From Sweltsa coloradensis (lineage: Eukaryota; Arthropoda; Insecta; Plecoptera; Chloroperlidae): a stretch of 64,000 nt of DNA. The position numbers and the translations under genes were made by a program. Of the stretch, positions 47,094 to 59,504 are shown one piece after another (positions within the stretch are counted from its first letter, which is position 1; each line of letters opens with the position of its first letter). Location: NCBI GenBank assembly GCA_024449915.1, contig JAMZAV010000637.1, positions 124,001-188,000 of the forward strand, in the 5' to 3' direction. The notes beneath the pieces are model-generated. The model searched no databases. It saw nothing but the letters and a program-made list of their open reading frames with translations, and was not told the origin of the DNA.

Positions 47094-48170
47094 ATTGACG
47101 AGAAGGGATAGAATAAGAAACCACGGACATTAGAGAAATGCTGGGCGTAAGGACACGGTTGAGATGGTATGGACATATGAAATTAATGGTGGAAGATTGG
47201 ATGCCCAAGAGAATGTATGATAGAAGAATTGAAGGGGGGCAGGGGCGCAGCGAGAGGGGGATCAGGGTGTCCGATCCCCCTAGAAATCAGAACAGTTATT
47301 ATGCGTACGCTACTATGTACTATGGCATACAATCATACATTATGTAGACCCTACATATGGAAAGATTTTGTAAACTGACAGTATGTGGATATTCACAATT
47401 TTATAAATAATTATCGACAAAAGCACTCTTAAAAACTAGTAAAATGTCACTATTTGCAATTTTAAAGATCAAACAATTTCTGGAGCTACGCGACCTCCCC
47501 CCCCCCAGGCCCTTATTGTACCAGGATACGAGTTTTCCCGAAATGATAGTTTAGTGGGCAGTTCTACACATTTCTTAAGAGAGTATAGGACATGCGTTTT
47601 AGGCAAATTGCTGTTCGCTCGGCCAACTGACACCACAGGTGTCTGAAATTTTGAACATGTCACAAATGTGGAATTATAGGGCTCTGCAGTAACACATTTT
47701 TAAATTTTGTTTTAAAATAATTTATAAAAATTAAATTAGTTTTCACGAATTTTGATTTTGTTAAAAACTCCAAAATTGACCATATTCGTGATTTTTTTCT
47801 GACTGATTAAGTCAAAATTTGGAAATATGTGACCACAGGGCTTTCTATGTATGCTTTATTGACAACTTTGCAAAGTTTCATACACGTCGGATGCATCTTG
47901 ACCGAGCGAATAAGCTATTTGCTAACAGCCAAATGTGTCCCATTCCCTCTTAATATAAACCCCGAAATTCATCTCCCTCCGAATCAAAATCTTTGCTACG
48001 CCCCTGTTGAAGGGGAGGCTAAGGAAGAGATTGAAGGAGACCATAGCAGGAGACTTGGAGGCAAGAGGAGAGAGCTGGGAGGATGTGGAAGACAGGAAGA
48101 GATACGTTTGAGGGAGGATAGAAAGAAGTGGACAAACGAAGCGGGAAACGGCGATGGATAACGATGATGA
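47094..48170 (+). pseudogene. LINE 3' end (copy 2), interrupted by a hAT-like element
   Basis: 47094-47237 aligns with 59078-59245 of the other LINE (AGAATAAGAAACCACGGACA, GGTATGGACATATGAAA) with a deletion of about 27 bp. 48007-48170 continues the match (GACCATAGCAGGAGACTTGG, GGATAGAAAGAAGTGGAC) to the GATGATGATG tail. Only the end of the frame downstream of the reverse transcriptase is present. The break holds 47240-48006. Confidence 0.85.
47240..48006. mobile_element. hAT-like element inserted in a LINE
   Basis: Left end CAGGGGCGCAGCG, right end GCTACGCCCCTG (inverse CAGGGGCGTAGC). TTGAAGGGG occurs at 47229-47237 and 48007-48015, so a TSD of 8-9 bp is present, with two extra G beside the left end. 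The right part (47815-47960) resembles 49110-49290, probably a decayed second copy. No transposase. Confidence 0.85.
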
Positions 48171-48404
48171 TGAATCACGCGATTATAGTTCTGTCTTATG
48201 ATGAAGTCAAATTGTTTCATTGGATCATTATTTTACCATTATCAAATGTATTTTGGTGAGATCCACAACCTTCAATTTTAGCAGCATAAAAAGGCTGAAA
48301 ATTATTTTATTGTAACCGTTTTTGAAACATATTATCAAAAAATACCATTTCCTCTTCCGTCGTTACCTTGTCTGTGAAGTAGACAATCAGATTTGTTGAC
48401 GTGT

Positions 48405-48624
48405 TTGAGCCCAGGGAGCAATTCATGCCCCTCTTCAGATGTCTATGTTGCGGATAGGACAATTGTGAAGGGATGTCCGAGGGCTGATTAAGAGGACTCA
48501 TTACTATTCGCATTAAAGGCTGAGGAAAAACCCGTAAAAATACCTTCAGTCAGGATTGCCGGTCTCGAAGGGATTTGAACAGAATCAGAGTCGCGCACTT
48601 AACGCTCGAATCAACGCTGTCGGT
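48405..48624 (-). repeat. SINE-A copy 8
   Basis: Minus strand: ACCGACAGCGTTGATTCGAG, GTTAAGTGCGCGACTCTGAT; the B box is damaged by a deletion (TGTTCAAATCCC). Centre CAATCCTGACTGAAGG; tail GACATCTGAAGAGGGGCATG. Confidence 0.88.
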
Positions 48625-50349
48625 AAACTGGACTACTGGTTTAAACCCTATCCATGCAGAAATGGTCACTTGGTGACCACAAAATGAATGTTTGTGTCGA
48701 TTTTTGTCTCTCAAAGTACCAAAGATCTCATTCAAAGAATTACATTATGTTTATGTTTATATAAATCGAATTACTTGCCACCGCTCCCAGCGCTAACCTG
48801 TCGGTACGTCTTCTAATTTATCAAATTAAGACTAAATGGGATGGAAGCAATAAAATTTGATTTACCTTGATTAAAATTTTATAAATAATTTACTTTGATT
48901 AAAACTGCCATTTGATGATGATTTGAGGCATAAATTCATGTTCTCTCAGTTGACTTCAACACAGCGTTTGAAAGTTTGCACAGTTGTCACTGAGAAGGAA
49001 TTGAAGGTCTTTGCAAACACAATTTTCTAAAAAATTATTTTAAAATAAATAAGTTTATAAAATCATTTTAACGGTCCAAAATGGTCCAATTTCGTGAATC
49101 GTTTCTGGCTGTTGAAAAAAATTGATAATGTTCATACGACTGACTGCAGGGATGTCCATGTATATAATAATAATTATGCTTTCTTGACAATGCAAGATTT
49201 TACATAGTCGGATGCTTCCTTGACCAAACGAATAGCTATTTATCAACTCTCAAATGTGTCTTATTCCCATTTAAAATAAGACTAAAACTTGATCTGTTTC
49301 TTACTCTGATGACGTCATCAATATCACACACCCGGCTAGATTGATCCGACACTTGTGATTCCGACGAGACACTCGATATGTGTGAGTGCGGACAAGCTCA
49401 TCGCTTTAGCACGCATCACTACATTCTCTCCATCGTCCACAGGAATGTTTTATTTGTAGGTGTAACCAACAGTCTGTCCGAACATCCCATCCCATCCCCG
49501 GTTTCTTCTCCACTCCACTCCACTCCAACCATATTTATTTTTCATGTTTTTTTTAATGAATTGCTAGTATTTTATGGAGATAATTTGCTGTTGTTATCAT
49601 GCCGTAGTCGTGATTATTTAATATAAAGGCAATACTACGTGCCTGTTGGTGTGGCTGAAACTACGTGACCTTATGGCCGGCTGGCTAGCTGGCCTGGGCG
49701 TGATATGAGCGAAGGTACCTACCTCTTTACTTTTATAGCCACACATTTCAAATTTCGTAACCGTTTTTATTCTCCCCGCCTACGTGTCATATCATAAAAG
49801 CTGCAGTAAAGAAGGCTCTTTGCATTGTGCATATTTTTATTGTGACTTCAAGTTCAAGTTGATGCCATAAAATAATTTTAGAAGATGCCACTTCCTTCAA
49901 CCAAATGAAACACTAACCGGTAGCGATAGGATGATTCGAATATGCTGTGAATGTGGTAAATGTTTTTATGTAGGGATTTTAACAACTTTCTATTGAATTG
50001 AAGTAAATGCTAAAAGCGGTGACGTGAACATAAAGCAAGCTGTTTGTAAGGATTTACTGCCGCATGTATCAACGCTCATAAAGGTAAACAATAAACCGGC
50101 ATGTTATCATAGTTATCAATTTGTTTTGTACGGTGAACTCCACGTTTTACTGTATTAACAAATAGGGAACCTAATCCTTTGACTTGCTTGATGAAATAGT
50201 AACTGAATTGTTTAAAATTATGACTTTATCGTTTTGTATTCTCTAACTGACGGCTAAAAAAAATTTTAAAAAGCACTTTTTCGGTTATTTCGATGGTTAT
50301 CGAGGAAAACTTCGTAGGAATTTATAATTATAAATAGTTATATAAAAAT
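48625..50349. other. No gene; decayed hAT-like fragment
   Basis: 49110-49290 (GGATGTCCATGTATA, TAGTCGGATGCTTCCTTGAC, AAATGTGTCTTATTCCC) matches the interior of 47240-48006. The rest is AT-rich with nothing recognised. Confidence 0.45.
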
Positions 50350-50440
50350 TATCTGAAACTATGCAAGACCGTGGTTCGAATCCCGGTTGGGGCCGACTTT
50401 TTTTTAATTTCTGAATTGTAGTAAATTTCGTTCGGGTTCC
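50350..50440 (+). repeat. tRNA-like 3' half with T-run
   Basis: GACCGTGGTTCGAATCCCGG, then TTGGGGCCGAC and T8, followed by TCTGAATTGTAGTAAAT. The same order (GGTTCGATTCCCGG, GCGGAC, T6, TTTGAATTGTAGTAAAT) occurs at 55845-55905, so it is a small tRNA-derived repeat family. Confidence 0.6.
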
Positions 50441-51147
50441 AAGTAGCCTACTTACAGACACATTTTACAAAGTAAGTTCCCCATCATTTCTATCCGTGTT
50501 ATGGACTGTGAAAGTCTGAGTTTTAAACAGAACAAGCATCTGATTGACATTCGTTGTGGTAATTCTTTAACCAAGCAAGCTACAGATTTTTTAACTTTTC
50601 GGTGGGCCCGGGGTTTGGGCGGAATTGCGAACTAAATTTAGTTAATAAATTTTAAACTCCACCAAACAAAATTTCAAAGAAGACTTTTTAAAATTTAATC
50701 CCTCTTTTATACTCGGTAATACCACAGGGTTTTTGACAACGTAAGGAACGTTAAGTACTTCGCAATTGTATTGGCACATGGCAATCGTAACTTTGAGTAT
50801 TTTTGAAAGTGTGTAGTTCTAATGATTAGATAGGTTGAAATTACGAACTTTAACAATTGAATTTTTGATGAGCGTAGCGAGCGAGCGTTTCCAAAAATTC
50901 AATTTCATACCCATTTCAAAATTTAGCACTAATAGTTTAGTTTTCTCTCGGTTTCTTTTATAAAAGATATCACGTTTCCGGGCAACGGCAGTAGGCCTCT
51001 TACGAAATTTTAACTTGATTCCACTATCACTTTTTTCCTCGGTGTTATGATTGTACTTTGGGTAAAAGACCATCTGATTGACATTCGTTTTGTGTCATTG
51101 TCCTTCAACAAGAACGATACAGAATGTTTTTAACACTCCGCCCGGGG
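50441..51147. other. No gene; family D head fragment
   Basis: 50863-50925 reads TTGATGAGCGTAGCGAGCGA and then AATTCAATTTCAT, like the family D head. ATCTGATTGACATTCGTT occurs twice (about 50539 and 51071). Otherwise nothing. Confidence 0.45.
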
Positions 51148-51492
51148 TAGAATTGGCCCAGAGCATGGCTCTGCTAATCGTACAAGGCGATTCTAGAGAA
51201 AAAGTCCACCTCGCAAACATCAGCTAGTAAGAAGGGTAGTATATTACTCTCTGAATCTAGAGGCGAGCTCTGGCAATCGTCGTCGGGGACCTTGCCTCCT
51301 TCCCTTGACGACGATGACGATGACGACAATGACACCACGTACGATGACAAAGACAATGACGACCGTGACATGAGAACCTTCCTTTCCTCCACTTACCCGT
51401 GGCTGGTTCTGACCAGCATGGGCCCCTTCTCCCCATATCCCCTAGGCTAGAGTGGTGCATTATGAGTTATGACCCTAACGGTTGATGCGTCC
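51148..51492 (-). repeat. REP-B copy, reverse orientation
   Basis: The minus strand shows GGACGCATCAACCGTTAGGG, ATGCACCACTCTAGCCTAGG, the GTCATTGTCTTTGTCATCG centre and TGCCAGAGCTCGCCTCTAG, ending TACGATTAGCAGAGCCATGC. Confidence 0.8.
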
Positions 51493-51804
51493 TTCATCCA
51501 AATGAACTCAAAACTTCCGTAATCCGTAGGTGATGATTATATAGAAAACAATCAAGAAATTTAAAAAGTCATCATCCCGGCGGGGGTAGGTACAGAACCC
51601 CGATTACCGATCGGTGTTGGGAGGAGGGGGGACAATTTTTTTGAACGTTGTCATCTACCTCAACGCTACCGTGGGACGGTGGGGAAGCGGGAGAGGGGCG
51701 GGATTCGTCTATTTCAGTAAAAATGGTTTGTCTGGAAACTGTTGCCAGCATTTAAATGATTTTTGCATGCTCGCAAGTCCTAAATTCTGTTTGTGGTAGT
51801 ATCA
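51493..51804. other. No recognisable gene
   Basis: G-rich piece at 51595-51700; nothing else recognised. Confidence 0.35.
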
Positions 51805-52225
51805 ATCCCACACATAACAAAAACTTGTAAAAATACAGCCAAACCTTACACACTCAAAAGAAATGAGATCTAAAAAAAGGGCCAAGCTCATCTACCCTTC
51901 CACATTTGCGCATTCTTAATTCATAAACGTACAGTGTCCCGTAACAACACCCTAGAAAAGCTTGGCAAAATAGAATTTGCAACTATTAATTTAAACGTAA
52001 TAGTTTATCCTTATTCTTTTTTTCTAATAAATTTTAACGTAATGGTCATGCAAATTCTATTTTGCCAAGCTTTTCAAGGGTGTTGTTACGGGACACTGTA
52101 CGTTTATGAATTAAGAATGCGCAAATGTGGAAGGGTAGATGAGCTTGGCCCTTTTTTTAGATCTCATTTCTTTTGAGTGTGTAAGGTTTGGCTGTATTTT
52201 TACAAGTTTTTGTTATGTGTGGGAT
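51805..52225. mobile_element. Foldback/MITE hairpin, 177-bp inverted arms
   Basis: The arms 51805-51981 and 52049-52225 are inverse copies (outer ATCCCACACATAACAAAAAC, inner GCTTGGCAAAATAGAATTTG) with about one mismatch noticed (CCCTAG versus CCCTTG). The spacer is 67 bp and AT-rich. No TSD is evident and no coding frame. A transcript would form a long double-stranded RNA hairpin. Confidence 0.92.
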
Positions 52226-54662
52226 CTCATTACTTTTTCAAGTTCCATTGCAAAATTATTTGTTAAAATATAATAAATTTATCAAAGTCGATTTAATTGC
52301 TATGGTATTACCAATTAACAATAGAATGAAAAAATATAGTGGTACAAAGACTTGCTTTTTGTAAACAATGTAGGCGATTATTGTCACGTAACTATAGTTA
52401 CTTGTTGATTGTATGCCTGTATAAGGCTTATTTTAAAACCTTTATTTGGAAGCCTTCCAGCAATTTTTTTAACTTTTTCTTTCAAAGGGAATTACATCAC
52501 TATTACCTTAATGCCCATGTAAAATATGAACGTTGTAGCCCCACCCGTTTGGTCAGAATCGCTGGGCAATTGAAACTGACGAATTAGATAGTAGTAGTAG
52601 TAGTAGCCAGTAGTAACCAACGTCCTTAAAGTGATTTTGAGCATGTTTCAAGTCATATTTTCACCAAGAAGGAATGCTCGTACCCCAACCAAATTTGGCA
52701 TGTGTTGTCGGGTACCTAAATCCCCTCGATTTTGATAGTTTTCAAGTTCACATCACGTTTCATGATGGCTGGGTGACACCTCGAAATCACCCCAACTCTG
52801 CTTGCTGTATATAAGGTGCCTGAGTGTGTAGCGCATCGCGGATTGGCTGCGGCGCCCTAACGGGCACCTAGATCAATCAATATGCTTATGAATATGTCTA
52901 ATATTTGTACCCAACAAGGAAGTGAGCATAGGAAGGACATCGATTTTCAAACCCATACAAAATAGCTCCGATAACTATTGGTTTGTTTTGTGTTTGTGCG
53001 TAAGATAATGTTGGCTCCTCCAATCTTTAGCGGTATTTTTAGGCGACCTTTGAAATTTCATACGTTAGATCCGCAGTGTTTTTAGTACAATCAATACGTT
53101 TCTTGTTTCCCTGCATTAGTCCCGTGGGGTATATATTACGGTACGGTTACCCCAGAGCTACAAAATCTTATGTTTCTCAGTAGTGTTCAACCTTACCTTC
53201 CTCTCGTTTTATGTATTCTCAAGTTCCTCTATCTTTCATGTTTTAATACAACTGTACATGTTAGTCGGGGTTCTTAGATTTAGCAGGAAAAAATATTAAA
53301 GCTCGTTCGGTGTAGTAAAAAAAATATTGAAATATCAAATGGTAACGAAATTTGATTTGGCCTGTATAATAGTCCAAAATATGTCAACAAATTAAAATTA
53401 AAAATATTTTAAAAAATGTGTTGTACTAAGAAAATTTAATATTTTTCAATAGGAGGACCTACTACATAATTTCCTAGCAAATTGTGTAAAGTTTCAATAA
53501 AATATCAATTTCATTCACAATCATTCCTTAATTGGTGTTTCTATATTAAAACAGTAGTTAGGTACATTCAAATAAAGTAAAATATGTGAACCCCACATCC
53601 AAACACCCTCACAACTCCTCCAATACAGGTATTTCAATCATCGGGTTATATTATATACCCCACGCGAGTACAAGTATAGCATGGTTAAATAAAACTTTAA
53701 GATAATAATATGGTTTTACAACACCACTTGTTGAGTATTACCTACATTATAGCCATTAGGTATTCTCTGCAAGCGGCAATGGCATTAGTTTAGACACCGT
53801 GTACTTTAATTTCTAAGAGAATTCAAAATGTTTGTTAAAGTACTTGCTGTGATTTTTCTTGGTTAGTTATAGAATTTGACAGTTTTTGTCCCAACTTGAA
53901 ACTATTTACAAAATATAAATCACCATCAGTTTCACCGTAAAAAACACTCATCCATCAACGGGACCCCCTACCAACTAGAGCTTACTACGCTCGCCCGAAA
54001 GTTGCCCTCCCCTGGACCAAACTTTGTGTGGTGGGGTTGGCATCGCCCAGGCCCCAATTCCTACGCCACTGGTTTTTTTATTGCCCTCGGGATTAGGGGT
54101 AGCACGGACGTTATAAGAGTTATATTTGGGGCATCCCTTCCAATTTTTATAAAAGCAAGGCACTTGCACAATTTGTTGTAGGAACTATACCCCAATTATT
54201 TTTAGGTGGAGACAAATTGGTACCCAGTATTTGCAGGTTGCCTACACCTGCCAGGTTTACCTAAGTAGATTGAGAAATTTCCCCTTTTAGAGATAACAAT
54301 AGGCTAAAAATACTGGCCACGGAGGACAGCGGATTTGTTAATAGTTAAGGAATGTGTGAGGAACGTTGAACATTTTTAATTCAGTTTTTATTTGTGACTC
54401 CCTTGGTTTACTGTCGTATTTTTACGATAAAGTAGCCTACTTAGGCTACACAACAAACACTAACAGTACAAAAACTCCAAACACAATTACACTGCAAAAA
54501 AAGGTGAGCAATTCCTATTTTTTTTGTCATAATGACCTTATGACACAATAACCTTCGTTCTGATGTTTGCAAAATTGTTCAACATAGTCGTGTGACCAAT
54601 CTATTTAAAGTTAAGATGAAGTAAAAGAATATGAAACGAAATTCCAACATGTAGGTAAAATA
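52226..54662. other. No gene; family D fragment and a lone hAT-like end
   Basis: 52437-52570 (minus) matches the interior of family D copy 1 (CTTTTTCTTTCAAAGGGAATTACATCAC, GTAGCCCCACCCGTTTGGTC). 54050-54081 carries CCAATTCCTACGCCACTG, a hAT-like terminus without a located partner. The rest is AT-rich. Confidence 0.45.
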
Positions 54663-54712
54663 TTAGGGCGCTTTACGCAAGCAATTTAGAGTCGCGTTGA
54701 TGGATGAGCAGT
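54663..54712 (-). repeat. Family D 3'-end fragment
   Basis: The minus strand reads CTCATCCATCAACGCGAC, then GCTTGCGTAAAGCGCCCTAA before host T, the CTAA variant of the CTRR|T ending. Confidence 0.6.
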
Positions 54713-55830
54713 TTTGTACCATGCCCATGATCCCTCTTTAACTATGATTTTACTTTGTTTCTTTTTTCCCACATGTTTACATATAGACATTGATTAAAGA
54801 AGCCTTCTTTAATCAATGATATAGAACATATTTTTAAGTAGCACCAAGCCAAGTTCCAGGAAGATCGTTATAGTTATGAATTCTTAAAAAAAAAACTATA
54901 AGCATTATTGATGTTGTCATCTTATGATGTAGCCAACCAGCGGTCCGTATTTCAAACACCTTATCAGTATCACTATTTGCTCATCAATCACTAACGTTAG
55001 ATTTAACAGGATTGATTCAAGGCCGACGGTTTGATGAGCTCGGGATAACTTTTTTCACAATATTAAATATACATTTAAAAATTTGCTTGATAAGCAAATC
55101 CAGCTAATTTCACATGGAGTCTGTCTGGACCACTTTTCGACCTCCAATTTTCACCCCAAAAAATTTGCATTTTTGGGACAATGTTAACAAGGGATTGGCA
55201 CATTTTAACATTTCATTCTATGCTAGCTTGCAAAATTACTATAAATTACCTTTTTGGTGGCATATTTATGTGCTCTGATACCGCAACTCTGACATTATTT
55301 TTTGTTGATTTTTGCAATACCTACTTTTAAATTAGGAAAAACACTCATTCATGACGTTTTGATGGTGGCATTAAAAGGTTCTATTTCTATTCTTAGGAAT
55401 CACCTTTATGGTCTAAACATGTAATTTTTTAATTGTTTTTTATTACTCATTTCTTGTATTTGTATTTAAATTTTAAACCTTTTTTTAATTGTTGTTAATC
55501 AATGTATGGTATTTTTATTCTGTGTCCTTGAGGCAATTGTATTTGTACAACAGAGTTTTGTTTTAATTGAAAAATAAAAGTTCTCTCTCTTAACATTTTG
55601 GTACAAACCACAACTTGTTAGGACAAACGATAGAGCTTTCCATTGATCCAAACTAAATCTCTGCGTTCTGTGTAAATCCCTAGTTTTCTCAAGTTCAGCC
55701 AACAGTCTTAAAATAAGTTCTGTAATTGAGTGGAAAGCCTAAATTAAAAATAATGAATTTAGAGTATTTTTATATAAGGCTACGAAATTCATTGTAGAAG
55801 TGACTGCTGTACCCCCCATAAACTACGCCT
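54713..55830. other. No recognisable gene
   Basis: AT-rich. GCCAACCAGCGGTCC at 54932 and GCCAACCAGTGGTCC at 56187 share a short repeat context. Nothing else. Confidence 0.35.
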
Positions 55831-56000
55831 GTCTGGAATGCGGGAGATCCGTGGTTCGATTCCCGGTTGGGGCGGACTTTTTTAATTTTTGAATTGTAGT
55901 AAATAATTACTATTAGCCACTTTCAGGAAGAAATTTTCAACCCCTTAACACAGCCCCCTCCCTCCCCCCCCCTCCCCAATAGTTACGCTACAGTCATTGG
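55831..56000 (+). repeat. tRNA-like repeat followed by a C-rich hAT-like end
   Basis: GATCCGTGGTTCGATTCCCG then T6 (see 50350). At 55957-55996 a CCCCCTCCCTCC run leads to AATAGTTACGCTACAG, resembling a hAT-like end; no partner found. Confidence 0.45.
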
Positions 56001-56861
56001 TTTCATTTCCACTTCAATTACAATATTTTTTATCTTCTGAGGTGAACTTTCAACCAGCAATATGAGATAGTTGTGTCAATTACCCTATGGTAAATTGTGA
56101 ATTTGGAACGGTCTTAGAAATGAAGCACATAATGAAGCTGTTCTTAACTAGGCTTGTTGATGCTGGTGTCATCGGGTGAATCGTAGCCAACCAGTGGTCC
56201 TAATGTAAAATGCAAATTGCTGGTTGGCCAGTATTTGCTCACTAATGGTGTCGACATTGATTGAAGCGGATTTATGACATTTTTCTAACAAAAATGTCAA
56301 GTTGATACGCTAAACTCTAAAGTAGGTCGAGTTTAAGAATAATCAACACGACAACTCAATAACATCTTGTAATAAACTTTAAAAAAATAGCCTCAAAATG
56401 CTTGTTATCAAACTTGTGCATTAGATTCCCACATCTACCACATAATAATTTAAGATATCACAATAAGACAGGGTAGAGATTAATAAATGTCATACTATTC
56501 ATGACCAAAAGCAATTGTGTTTCATGTCAACATATCATCATATCATAACAAGTTCGGTACTGTATTTAATGATATTATGGATCGATAATACAGTCACCAT
56601 TTTGATTAACGATCTTTGTGAATTCCTAACAGTGTTGGGTAGGATATTTTAAATAAGAACCCGTTTCTGAATCAGGAAATTTTAAACAAAAAATATACAA
56701 ATATCGAAGAACTTTTTAAAACCCTTTCAGCACTGAATTAAATTGGTCAAAATTAAATTATTTTAACTCCAGAGATGATATATCTCAACAGGCAAGGTGG
56801 TGACATATTGCTCATTCTTTTCAACACACAATAATTCCAGTTGCTTAACATGTAATATTAA
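56001..56861. other. No gene; decayed family E-like piece
   Basis: 56105-56185 (GTCTTAGAAATGAAGCACAT, GGCTTGTTGATGCTGGTGTC) resembles the flank and start of 28790-28860. Otherwise AT-rich. Confidence 0.4.
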
Positions 56862-57018
56862 TGCACTAAGGCCTTAAGGCTATTCGAGATGATGAGTGGT
56901 GATAGATGATAGAAGGACAATTACAAAACAACATGCCTTATGCAGGATTCGAACACATGTCTTCGTAGAGCCATACTCTTCGGACCAGCGCCCTAACCGT
57001 ATGTGCCATCGCGGACCG
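56862..57018 (-). repeat. SINE-F copy
   Basis: The minus strand reads GCGATGGCACATACGGTTAG, GGCGCTGGTCCGAAGAG, B-box-like TGTTCGAATCCTGC, and tail CTATCACCACTCATCATCTC. Best-preserved copy of this family with 3355-3537. Confidence 0.78.
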
Positions 57019-57859
57019 CTTTTCAAAACACAATCATAGCAGACATGTGAGTAGGCTGCGCATTGCAACCATGGCTTTACCTTTGTCAAAGTCTGCCTAT
57101 AACCTCATGGAATCAAAGTCTTTGGATTCGATCCACTGCCATCTAGAGACCTTGTGCGGAGGAAGCTCACACTCTTAGGATGTTAAAGCCAATAGTCAAT
57201 AATCGTGTGTTATGCTAAATTCCCAACATTGACGTCGGTTCGCGGAGGTTAGAACGCAGAAACGTTTGTTCTTTCCTTCTCCGTGTTGTAGCATAGGGAG
57301 TCAAGAGTTCTCTAAATTTAAATCGGAGTCTTCTACATTTCCTCCGCTCCCAGCGTCCATGTCGGGAATCTAGCATAAACGTGAGGATCAAACCAAGGCT
57401 TTTGTGATAATGTTGCTTTGCTTTCCATATCAAGAAGGCCTGGTCAAAACCAAAAGTCACAATATGGCTGATAGCATAGTGGTGTTGTCCACATTTCTTA
57501 TGTCTCAATGTTAGTCACTTAGTTACAGCTGTCTGTATGGAATGTATCTCCGAAGTAACTGGACACAAACTTAACGATTCGTTCACAGCATCAAGTATAA
57601 ATATAACTGTAAAGTTTACAATATTTAGGGTACACTTTTCAATAGGATAGATCAAAGATTGGTATTACATTTTAGTACCCTATCTATAAGAAACTTTAAT
57701 TTAGTAGATAAAAGTCTTTTTTTAATAATACTAATTTATTATTGCCTAGTAATATGGGAGAGTGGAAAAATAAGAATACATAATATGTAGGAAATAAGGA
57801 TTTTGCTGTTGAGGCTCGGTCTGCTTTAAAAATAAAAGTCCCCAACTGAAAGTTACCAT
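57019..57859. other. No recognisable gene
   Basis: A 97-codon minus frame (57215-57508) has no domain I recognise. Rest AT-rich. Confidence 0.3.
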
Positions 57860-57868
57860 ATGTGATTT

Positions 57869-59440
57869 AGGAGGGAAGATGTGGAAGTGAATGGTTTAAC
57901 CTGGCAAGAAGTGGAGATGGCACTAAGAAGAATGAAGAATGGCAAAGCAGCAGGAGTTGATGAACTGGTGGCAGAGATGATAAAGGCAGGCGGACCAGTT
58001 ACCATGCAGTGGCTGTATAGAGTTATTCGAGTTGTGTGGAAAGAAAAAAAGATACCGGATGACTGGAGAAAAGGAGTTATAGTGCCGATATATAAGAAAG
58101 GTGATCAAAAAAAATGTAGTAATTACAGGGGGACCACTTTACTATGCCACACAGCAAAGATTTATGAAAGAATTGTTGACAGAAGAATAAGAGAAGAGGT
58201 TGATCACATGTTGAATGAGGAACAATACGGATTTAGATGGGGAAGATCCACAATAGATCCTATATTCGTACTTAGACAGGCCATGGAAAATAGTTGGGAG
58301 CTTAGAAGAAGAATGAGTATGGCCTTCTTAGACATAGTAAAAGCGTATGATAGTGTGCCAAGGAAAGTGGTATGGAAGAGTCTGGAAAGAAAAGGAGTGG
58401 ATAATGGACTGATAGACAGCGTAAAAAGTATGTATGAAGTTTGTGAAAGCTGTGTGAAAACACATTTTGAATTGTTAGGGTGGTTCCAAATAACAGCAGG
58501 GCTATGGCAGGGAAGTGTGTTGTCACCTCTGTTACCTATTCATAATCGTGATGGATGACATCCACAACAAGGTAAAGATGGAGGCAATGGAAGATGTAGA
58601 GGTTATGTTGTTTGCCGATGACTTGGTGGCATGGTCCGAGCATGAGGAGGTACTCCAAAGATATATAGACTTGTGGAATAGAAACATGTAAGAAGTAGGT
58701 ATGAAAATAAGGGTTATAAAGAGTGAGGTTGTAACTACGCCAGGAGAAGGGGACACAGGGAATTATCAAGCACAGATAAACATTGGAGGAGAAACCCTGA
58801 AAGTGGTGGATAGTTTTTGTTATCTAGGAAGTGAAGTGATGGAAAGTGGAAAGATTAAAAAGGAGATTAACATCAGAATAAAAAAGGCCAGTAACTTTTA
58901 CCAGTGAGTGAAAGGCCTGGTGTAGGATAGGAAAATACTTATTCAGCGTAAGATGACACTATATAAAACTTATTTCATACCGATCCCTACATATGCAGCA
59001 GAAATCTAGACAATGGGAGATCGAGAGGAGAGGCAGATACAGGCGGCAGAGATGAGATTCCTGAGGAGCACAGTGGGCAAGACGAGAAGAGATAGAATAA
59101 GAAACACGGACGTTAGAGAAATGCTAGGTGTAGAAAAGTTAAGTGACAGAATAGGAAGGACAAGGTTGAGATAGTATGGACATATGAAACAAATGGAGGA
59201 AAATAGGATGCCCAAGAAAATGTATGAAAGAAGAATTGAAGAAGGAAGAAGAAGACGGGGTAGACCAAGGAAGAGATGGAAGGACATCATAGCAGGAGAC
59301 TTGGAGGCAAGAGGAGAAAGCTGGGAAGATGTGGAAGAGATAAGATTGTGGGAGGATAGAAAGAAGTGGAAAAATTTTGTTGCTAAACCCAAGCTGACCC
59401 TGCCAGAAGCAGGAAACGGCAATGGATAATGATGATGATG
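57869..59440 (+). mobile_element. 5'-truncated LINE with 9-bp TSD and GATGATG tail
   Basis: ATGTGATTT flanks the element at 57860-57868 and 59441-59449. It starts inside the reverse transcriptase and ends GGCAATGGATAATGATGATG. A 5' truncation plus TSD plus short-repeat tail is the signature of target-primed reverse transcription. A second 3'-end copy is at 47094-48170. Confidence 0.93.
57881..59428 (+). pseudogene. LINE reverse transcriptase remnant
   Basis: A frame of 225 codons from 57881 has the order GKAAGVDELVAEMIK (about residues 22-36), KKGDQKKCSNYRGTTLL, EEQYGFRWGRSTID, FLDIVKAYDSV (motif A) and QGSVLSPLL (motif B). A frameshift at about 58530-58545 separates the catalytic FADDL at 58611-58625 (motif C). 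A TAA at 58689 and another at about 58905 break the rest. Downstream come SFCYLGSEV, and then MKQMEENRMPKKMYERRIEE and GRPRKRW at 59184-59428, as in the C-terminal region of many non-LTR elements of the APE-endonuclease type. No endonuclease is left. I do not assign the clade; RTE or CR1/L2-like are candidates. Inactive. Confidence 0.9.
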
Positions 59441-59504
59441 ATGTGATTTGAGTGGGTACACTCTTAATTTTACTACAATTTTATTTAGTATTCTTACTTA
59501 CCAA

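Noticed and set aside
50350..50402. tRNA gene with T-run terminator
   Set aside because: Only the 3' half looks like a tRNA, and the same half plus trailing sequence is repeated at 55845, so it is a dispersed fragment.
54663..54672. TTAGGG-like telomere repeat
   Set aside because: A single occurrence, explained by the CTAA end of a family D fragment.
57881..58558. Host protein-coding gene
   Set aside because: It is a LINE reverse transcriptase with frameshift, stops, TSD and tail.
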